From: an uncultured Peptoniphilus sp.
GTDB taxonomy: Bacteria; Bacillota; Clostridia; Tissierellales; Peptoniphilaceae
DNA: 11,635 nucleotides
Direction of reading: 5' to 3'
NCBI GenBank assembly: GCA_947254665.1
Contig: CAMYEJ010000035.1
Coordinates: 1 to 11,635 of the forward strand
Positions 7,330 through 11,635 of this stretch are shown here, piece after piece (position 1 is the stretch's first letter; every line of letters begins with the position of its first letter). A model generated the notes under the pieces. It saw only the letters and a program-made list of their open reading frames with translations. It had not been told where the DNA came from and ran no database searches. A program made the position numbers and the translations under genes.

Positions 7330-7941
7330 TCAATTCTTGTCGTTTGTAGTATCTTCTATAGTTGTGTCTGCTTGCTTTTCTTCTCTTCTGTATCTATTTT
7401 CAACATAGTTTAGACTCTTGTCTTCGCTTGACATGATTTCGATAAAAGAGTCTTCTGATCTAGCAGGTACAATCTTGCCATTCTCGTCGTCCTTGTAGAA
7501 GATGATGTATTCTCTTCCAGATTTAAGTGTCTTTGGAATCGTCATCTCAACTTGTGATAAATCACCTTTGTAGTCTACTACGAAGCTAGCAGTATAACCT
7601 TCAGCTGAATCTTGGTTAATTCTTACACGAGAAATATAAGAAGAGTCGTCGCAAAGGCTCTTTAAAAACTCTTTGTTATAAGCTTTTGCAGTAGCTTCTG
7701 GAGCAGTAGCTTCTTGACCTTCTGCTTCAGTATTTTCTAAATCTGTGCCATCTGGATTTTCTCCGTTTTTAGTATTTGTAGTTCCTTCGGCATTTGTTTT
7801 ATCTTCGCCTTCTTTGTTATTTGTAACTTCGGTAGTCTTTGTATTTTGATTTTCTACTGGAAGTTTAGTAGATTTATTTTTTTTGCAACCTACTAAAAGA
7901 AGAGGAAGTATTAGAAGTATGATAAATAATTTTCTTTTCAT
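7330..7941 (-). CDS. Putative lipoprotein of unknown function with a long disordered linker
   Basis: I do not recognise a named family. The 203-residue product has a lipoprotein signal peptide: MKRK, a hydrophobic core, then LVGC with the lipidated C19, so it should be anchored on the outer face of the membrane. Residues about 20-86 are a low-complexity T/N/E/G/K linker, long enough to cross part of the cell wall. A small globular part (about 88-185) looks strand-rich: YISRVRINQD, YTASFVVDYKG, then LKSGREYIIFYKDDENGK (139-156). The last pattern faintly recalls OB-fold/TIMP-like secreted modules with the form LxxGxxYxxFxxxxxGK; this is weak inference. A charged T/E/D-rich tail follows. AGGAGG five bases before ATG fixes the start. 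It is the first gene of a pair with the stalk-domain protein, suggesting a shared envelope role. One cysteine (C97) remains in the mature domain. Confidence 0.82.
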   Translation of the reverse strand: MKRKLFIILLILPLLLVGCKKNKSTKLPVENQNTKTTEVTNNKEGEDKTNAEGTTNTKNGENPDGTDLENTEAEGQEATAPEATAKAYNKEFLKSLCDDSSYISRVRINQDSAEGYTASFVVDYKGDLSQVEMTIPKTLKSGREYIIFYKDDENGKIVPARSEDSFIEIMSSEDKSLNYVENRYRREEKQADTTIEDTTNDKN

Positions 7942-7946
7942 AAAAA

Positions 7947-7952
7947 CCTCCT
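7947..7952 (-). promoter_or_regulatory. Strong ribosome binding site of the lipoprotein gene
   Basis: CCTCCT on the + strand reads AGGAGG on the - strand, five T bases before the ATG at 7941. This settles the start codon and the signal peptide. Confidence 0.85.
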
Positions 7953-7961
7953 GTTATGTCT

Positions 7962-7970
7962 ATTGTATCA
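7962..7970 (-). promoter_or_regulatory. Candidate extended -10 promoter of the lipoprotein/stalk-protein pair
   Basis: Read on the - strand, TGATACAAT is an extended -10 element (TG, one base, then TACAAT, one mismatch from TATAAT). No clear -35 box lies 16-18 bases upstream, as is common for extended -10 promoters. The predicted start near 7955 would give a short leader of about 14 bases that just contains the AGGAGG site. This is a sequence-only prediction. Confidence 0.5.
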
Positions 7971-8024
7971 TAAAAGGGATATTTATAATTAACTTTTACT
8001 TCTTATTCTCATTACTTTTATAAA

Positions 8025-8053
8025 TTAACTAGTGATAATCATTGTGTTATAAT
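8025..8053 (+). promoter_or_regulatory. Promoter of the cca-glmM-degV operon
   Basis: A -35 element TTAACT (8025-8030, 4 of 6 matches to TTGACA), a 17-base spacer and a perfect -10 TATAAT (8048-8053), with TG one base before the -10 (8045-8046) as an extended -10. Counting the last -10 base as -7 puts +1 at 8060, the A of the cca ATG. The spacer holds a Fur-like palindrome at 8033-8047. Confidence 0.75.
8033..8047. promoter_or_regulatory. Fur-family-like operator candidate
   Basis: TGATAATCATTGTGT matches the Bacillus-type Fur consensus TGATAATNATTATCA at 11 of 14 specified bases: the left half is perfect and the right half has 4 of 7. It also matches the PerR consensus at 10 of 14. It fills most of the spacer of the cca promoter, where a bound repressor would block RNA polymerase. 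AT-rich background makes chance matches plausible. Confidence 0.25.
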
Positions 8054-8059
8054 AGAATT

Positions 8060-9385
8060 ATGGAAAAGATAATTTCTGATGAACTTATGAATCTTTTTAA
8101 TATTTTAAACAGTCACTATGAATCATACTTCGTTGGTGGGGCGGTTAGAGATATGATTCTTGGTTATAAAGTACATGATTATGACATTACAACCTTGGCA
8201 ACTCCCGATGAAATAAGGAAGACCCTTAATATGTACACCACCATTGATATAGGCGGATCTCTCGGAACGGTGCTTGCTCTTACAGAAAATTATTCTGTGG
8301 ACATAACTCCATTTAGACTCGATGGTGAATATAAAAATTTTAGAAAGCCGGAGGAAGTTATTTTTTCTAAGGATGTAAAAGAAGATTTAAAGAGAAGAGA
8401 CTTTACTATAAATGCGATACTTTACAATGGAGAATTTATCGACTACGTTGGGGGACTTCGAGATTTAAAAAATAAAATTATTCGTCCAATAGGAGATGCA
8501 AATATAAGGATAAAAGAGGATGCCCTTAGAATTCTTCGGGCAGTGAGATTTGCCACAAAGTATGATTTTGAAATTGAGGCAAGTTTAGAATCTGCTATAA
8601 TTTCAAATGTAAATCTACTTAAAAATATATCTTTCGAAAGAATTCGCAATGAATTTGTAAAGATTTTACTTGATAAAAACGTAAAAAAGGGTATGAATCT
8701 TTTAAGGAAGCTACATATTTTTGATATTATCCTTCCTGAAATTTTAGAAACCTACGATTACGATCAGAATTCTAAGTATCACGAGAACAATCTTTATGAC
8801 CATATTCTAAATGTGGTTGGATACTCACCGGAGGTTTTAGAGATTCGTCTCGCAGCTCTTTTACATGATATTGGAAAGCCTGCTACATTTTCTATGGGAG
8901 ATGATGGAGTGGCTCACTACTTTGGTCATGAAATAGAAAGTAGCAAAATTGCAAAAAAAGTGCTTAGAAGGTTTAAATTTTCAAATGAAATTATTAAAAA
9001 GGTAGTTATACTTATTGAAAATCACATGACTTTTCAAAGTGTTATGACTGATAGGGCGCTTAGAAGACAGATTAGAAAAGTAGGAAACGAAAATATTTTA
9101 GATCTCTACGACCTTATGGTTGCTGATAGACTTGGCACTATGAAATCTCGTTCTGCTGATGATATTTACTCGAGAAGAGATAGGATAGAAGAGCTTCTAA
9201 AGGAGCCGACTTCGAAACCAAAATTTTTAAACATCAGTGGCACGGATTTAATTGAAATGGGTTTTACACCGGGACCAGAATTTAAAAAAATTTTAAATGA
9301 GTTGACAGAAATGGTTCTCGATGACCCAGAAATAAATACAAATGAAAAACTAAGACAGATAGTAGAAAGGAATTACAATGGCTAG
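8060..9385 (+). CDS. cca: CCA tRNA nucleotidyltransferase with HD domain
   Basis: Class II nucleotidyltransferase that builds or repairs the 3' CCA end of tRNAs, using CTP and ATP without a nucleic acid template. With ATG at 8060 it has 441 residues. The head carries YFVGGAVRD (23-31) and the catalytic aspartates D40 and D42 in HDYDITT; then KRRDFTINAI (111-120) and the nucleotide-selecting EDALR (153-157) before ILRAVRF. The C-terminal half contains an HD phosphohydrolase domain: H248, H269-D270 in LLHDIGKP, H290, H322 and D356 in VADRLG. An in-frame TTG at 8042 would add six residues but lies before the promoter -10, so I reject it. ATG 8060 leaves 22 residues before YFVGG, which fits related enzymes as I recall them. 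No Shine-Dalgarno sequence precedes it. The end overlaps glmM by 8 bp. A poly(A) polymerase is the main alternative, less likely in this group. Confidence 0.92.
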   Translation: MEKIISDELMNLFNILNSHYESYFVGGAVRDMILGYKVHDYDITTLATPDEIRKTLNMYTTIDIGGSLGTVLALTENYSVDITPFRLDGEYKNFRKPEEVIFSKDVKEDLKRRDFTINAILYNGEFIDYVGGLRDLKNKIIRPIGDANIRIKEDALRILRAVRFATKYDFEIEASLESAIISNVNLLKNISFERIRNEFVKILLDKNVKKGMNLLRKLHIFDIILPEILETYDYDQNSKYHENNLYDHILNVVGYSPEVLEIRLAALLHDIGKPATFSMGDDGVAHYFGHEIESSKIAKKVLRRFKFSNEIIKKVVILIENHMTFQSVMTDRALRRQIRKVGNENILDLYDLMVADRLGTMKSRSADDIYSRRDRIEELLKEPTSKPKFLNISGTDLIEMGFTPGPEFKKILNELTEMVLDDPEINTNEKLRQIVERNYNG

Positions 9386-10721
9386 ACTATTTGGAACAGA
9401 CGGAGTAAGAGGTATTGCGAATGAATTCCTCACTCCAGAATTAGCATATGATATAGGAAAAGCAGCGGGATATGTGCTTGGAAATGAAAGTACATTTAAA
9501 AGAGTATTAATCGGAAGGGACACTAGACTTTCTGGAAACCTTTTAGAATGTGCAGTTGCATCTGCTCTTATGAGCATAGGTTACGATGTTGAGCTTGTAG
9601 GAGTTGAACCTACACCAGCGATTGCTTACTTAACTAGAAATGGAGATTATGATTTCGGAATAGTTATATCCGCATCTCACAATCCATTCGAATACAACGG
9701 AATTAAATTTTTCAGTCACGAAGGCTACAAACTAAGTGACGAAGTTGAAGATAGAATAGAGGAGCTTGTACATTCAGACGTAGCTCTTTACAAAACTCTT
9801 TCTTACAATGAAATTGGAAAGGTAGTAACGACTGATGCTAGAGAAAAGTACAAAGAATACTTAAAATCTTGTCATGATTTCGATCTAAAGGGTATGAGAA
9901 TTGGAATCGATGCTGGAAATGGAGCCCTATACAAGATTGCAAAAGAAGTACTAGAAGATTTAAACGCAGAAGTCATTATAATAAACGACAACCCGGATGG
10001 AACAAATATAAATAAATCCTGTGGCTCAACCAATCCAGAACTTATAAAGAATCTGGTAAAAGAAAATGGACTTGACGTTGGATTTTCTTTCGACGGAGAT
10101 GCAGATAGAATAATCGCTGTCGATGAGCTTGGTCGTGAAATCGACGGGGACCACATCCTTGCAATCTGTGCAACCTATCTTAAAAATACAAATGGACTTA
10201 AAAATAATATAGTTGTAGGTACAGTCATGACAAATATCGGTCTTGCAAGATACTTAGAAACCATAGGAGCAGAACTAATAACCACCAAGGTTGGAGATAG
10301 ATATATCTTAGAAGAACTTAGAAAAAGAGGTGGAGTTCTAGGTGGAGAACAATCCGGTCACGTAATATTTTTAGATTACAACACTACAGGAGATGGACTT
10401 GGCACAGGACTATTCCTTCTTGAAGCGATGAAAAATATGAATATGAAATTATCAGAGTTAAACGACCTTATGGTTTCATATCCACAAGTTTTAGAAAATG
10501 CAAGAGTTAGAAATGAACTCAAGTACAAATACGAAGAGGATTCTGAAATCGTAGAAAAGATCAAAGGAATCGAAGAAAAATTAGAAGGGGAAGGAAGAGT
10601 TGTAATAAGGACATCGGGAACAGAACCAGTAATAAGAGTTATGATTGAAGGAAAAGACATAGAAGTAATAGGAGAGTACGCGAGAGATTTGAAGAAGCTT
10701 ATTGAAAGCAAACTCAGTTAG
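9378..10721 (+). CDS. glmM: Phosphoglucosamine mutase GlmM
   Basis: Cytoplasmic enzyme converting glucosamine-6-phosphate to glucosamine-1-phosphate, on the route to UDP-GlcNAc for peptidoglycan. The 447 residues match the family's usual length. It opens with the typical MARLFGTDGVRGIAN. The phosphoserine loop is VISASHNP with S100 as the phosphorylated residue, the Mg-binding loop is DGDADR (239-244), the sugar-binding loop is GGEQSGH (322-328), and the phosphate-binding loop is RTSGTEPVIRVMIEG (411-425). GTDGVRG at the start and GEQSGH separate GlmM from phosphoglucomutase/phosphomannomutase relatives. AAAGGA at 9366-9371 sits six bases before ATG, inside the end of cca, and the two genes overlap by 8 bp. 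No glmS or cdaA neighbour is visible. Confidence 0.97.
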   Translation: MARLFGTDGVRGIANEFLTPELAYDIGKAAGYVLGNESTFKRVLIGRDTRLSGNLLECAVASALMSIGYDVELVGVEPTPAIAYLTRNGDYDFGIVISASHNPFEYNGIKFFSHEGYKLSDEVEDRIEELVHSDVALYKTLSYNEIGKVVTTDAREKYKEYLKSCHDFDLKGMRIGIDAGNGALYKIAKEVLEDLNAEVIIINDNPDGTNINKSCGSTNPELIKNLVKENGLDVGFSFDGDADRIIAVDELGREIDGDHILAICATYLKNTNGLKNNIVVGTVMTNIGLARYLETIGAELITTKVGDRYILEELRKRGGVLGGEQSGHVIFLDYNTTGDGLGTGLFLLEAMKNMNMKLSELNDLMVSYPQVLENARVRNELKYKYEEDSEIVEKIKGIEEKLEGEGRVVIRTSGTEPVIRVMIEGKDIEVIGEYARDLKKLIESKLS

Positions 10722-10729
10722 GAGGAAAT

Positions 10730-11566
10730 ATGGTAGGAATAGTAGTAGATTCATGTTGCGACATTACAAGAGAGATTATTGAAAAATATAATATCGCAGT
10801 CGTACCATTTAAAATGACGATAGAATCAAAAGAGTATGTAGACGATGAAAAACTGGACTTAGAAGCATTCTTGACTAATATGCAAGCTTCTAAAAAAGGA
10901 GTCGTTACATCCTGTCCATCGCCTCTAGAGTATAAAGAAGCAATCCTTTCAAGAAATACAGACGAAGTAATTGTAATCACTATTACGAGCAAACTATCTG
11001 GATCTTATAACTCAGCGATGGTTGCAAAACAAATGGTAGAAGAAGAAAATAAAAATATAAAGGTTCATGTACTGGATTCTTTAGCAGCTGGAGCAGGAGA
11101 GATTGCACTATTATTAAAACTAGTAGAACTCAAAGAAGGATTAGCATTTGAAGAAATTGTTGAGAAGATGGAAAATCTAAGAGATAACATGAAAATATTT
11201 TTTATCCTAGATAAGTTCGATAACTTAATTAAGAATGGAAGAATGGGAAAAGTAACAGGCATCATGGCGGGAGCACTAAACATTAGACCAATTATGCATG
11301 CTGTTAATGGTGAAATTGAGGTTTTCCAAATAAATAGGGGTTTTAAAAAATCTCTTGTAAATTTAGCTAAAAATATTGGAGAAATATTCGATGATTTAGG
11401 AGAAAGACTGATCATCACAGTAGGAGTTGGAGCAGAAGATAGATCTGAGTTTTTAAGAGAGAAATTGGAAGAAATGTATAATTTTAAAAACTATATTTAC
11501 TTTAAAGCAAATGGACTAACCTCTACCTACGCAAATGTTGGCGGAGTAATAGTAGCGGTAATTTAA
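10730..11566 (+). CDS. DegV family protein (FakB-like fatty acid-binding protein)
   Basis: DegV proteins bind one fatty acid; those that work with the kinase FakA (FakB) present exogenous or recycled fatty acids for phosphorylation and phospholipid synthesis. The 278 residues are standard length. Family signatures: IVVDSCCDI (4-12), VVTSCPSP (58-65, equivalent to the TSxPS head-group loop), ITSKLSGSYNSA (85-96), VHVLDSLAAGAGE (112-124), KNGRMG (168-173) with R171, LNIRPIM (183-189) and the C-terminal GLTSTYANVGG (262-272). Cysteines at 9, 10 and 62 fall in the two loops near the expected ligand head group. AGGAGG at 10720-10725 precedes ATG by four bases, eight bases after glmM ends. It is the last gene before a strong terminator. 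Membership of the family is secure; whether it serves as FakB cannot be told without a fakA neighbour. Confidence 0.92.
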   Translation: MVGIVVDSCCDITREIIEKYNIAVVPFKMTIESKEYVDDEKLDLEAFLTNMQASKKGVVTSCPSPLEYKEAILSRNTDEVIVITITSKLSGSYNSAMVAKQMVEEENKNIKVHVLDSLAAGAGEIALLLKLVELKEGLAFEEIVEKMENLRDNMKIFFILDKFDNLIKNGRMGKVTGIMAGALNIRPIMHAVNGEIEVFQINRGFKKSLVNLAKNIGEIFDDLGERLIITVGVGAEDRSEFLREKLEEMYNFKNYIYFKANGLTSTYANVGGVIVAVI

Positions 11567-11576
11567 TAATAAAAAT

Positions 11577-11602
11577 AAAAGCGGCTTAGACCGCTTTTTT
11601 TT
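11577..11602 (+). terminator. Rho-independent terminator after the cca-glmM-degV operon
   Basis: AAAAGCGG (11577-11584) pairs with CCGCTTTT (11591-11598) around a six-base CTTAGA loop, and the T-run continues to 11602 (eight T in all). It begins ten bases after the degV-family stop codon and closes the operon. Confidence 0.92.
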
Positions 11603-11620
11603 GATGTTAAAATTTATCTC

Positions 11621-11635
11621 AAAAAAAGCGACCTC
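11621..11635. other. Possible hairpin arm cut by the window edge
   Basis: AAAAAAAGCGACCTC ends the window. On the - strand it reads GAGGTCGC followed by seven T, the form of the 3' arm and T-run of a terminator for a leftward gene beyond the edge. The other arm is not visible. Confidence 0.35.

Noticed and set aside
7027-7413. Open frame of 128 codons on the + strand across the two envelope genes.
   Set aside because: It spans the junction of two well-supported - strand genes with signal peptides and ribosome binding sites; its content is the antisense of theirs.
7984-7989. TATAAT on the + strand as a second cca promoter.
   Set aside because: No reasonable -35 box lies 16-18 bases upstream, and the element at 8025-8053 is far better. 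A weak upstream start cannot be excluded.
7989-8030. Two TTAACT copies (7989-7994 and 8025-8030) as a PhoP box.
   Set aside because: PhoP boxes need several copies with about 11-base periodicity. These are 36 bases apart with no matching units between them, and the second is better explained as a -35 element.
8042-8059. In-frame TTG at 8042 as an earlier cca start, adding MCYNRI.
   Set aside because: It lies before and across the -10 box at 8048-8053, has no ribosome binding site, and gives a longer N-terminus than related enzymes.
9378-10721. glmS-type ribozyme or other riboswitch upstream of glmM.
   Set aside because: glmM overlaps cca, so no leader exists, and no ribozyme-like structure is visible.

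Overview
The window is AT-rich, densely packed bacterial DNA with Gram-positive-type expression signals: AGGAGG-like ribosome binding sites, some TTG starts, AGA as the main arginine codon, and hairpin-plus-T-run terminators. Lipoprotein signal peptides with a cysteine after LVA or LVG, a copper-amine-oxidase-N (stalk) domain protein, and a PhoP/PhoR pair inside a pst operon point to a low-GC Firmicute, most likely an anaerobe of the Clostridia/Tissierellia. A Peptoniphilaceae-like organism is my guess from protein flavour only.

Region 1 (5-6330, + strand) is a complete phosphate-acquisition and phosphate-signalling operon: pstS-pstC-pstA-pstB-phoU-phoP-phoR. Six of the seven genes overlap or abut the next (4, 17, 8, 1 and 20 bp overlaps, then a 1 bp gap), so it looks like one translationally coupled transcript. 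PstS binds phosphate outside the membrane, PstC and PstA form the channel, and PstB hydrolyses ATP. PhoU is expected to relay transporter state to the kinase PhoR, which phosphorylates PhoP. The promoter lies left of the window.

Region 2 (6355-6391) is a hairpin terminator flanked by A- and T-tracts. It probably serves both the pst-pho operon and the convergent genes to its right.

Region 3 (6393-7941, - strand) is a two-gene unit: a lipoprotein with a long low-complexity linker, then a secreted protein with two copper-amine-oxidase-N repeats and a helical C-terminal domain. I cannot assign a function to either. This is the least explained part of the window.

Region 4 (7942-8059) is a 118 bp divergent intergenic region with a promoter candidate on each strand. 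The + strand promoter places its predicted transcription start on the cca start codon, so cca may be translated from a leaderless mRNA. A Fur-like palindrome fills the spacer between the -35 and -10 elements.

Region 5 (8060-11602, + strand) is a housekeeping operon: HD-domain tRNA CCA nucleotidyltransferase, phosphoglucosamine mutase (glmM) and a DegV/FakB-type fatty-acid-binding protein, closed by a strong terminator. A hairpin arm from a neighbouring unit may be cut by the right edge.

No stretch over 300 bases lacks a gene. I see no tRNA, rRNA, CRISPR array, insertion sequence, phage gene or pseudogene. Most of the window is conventional, and I found no convincing new multi-gene system.
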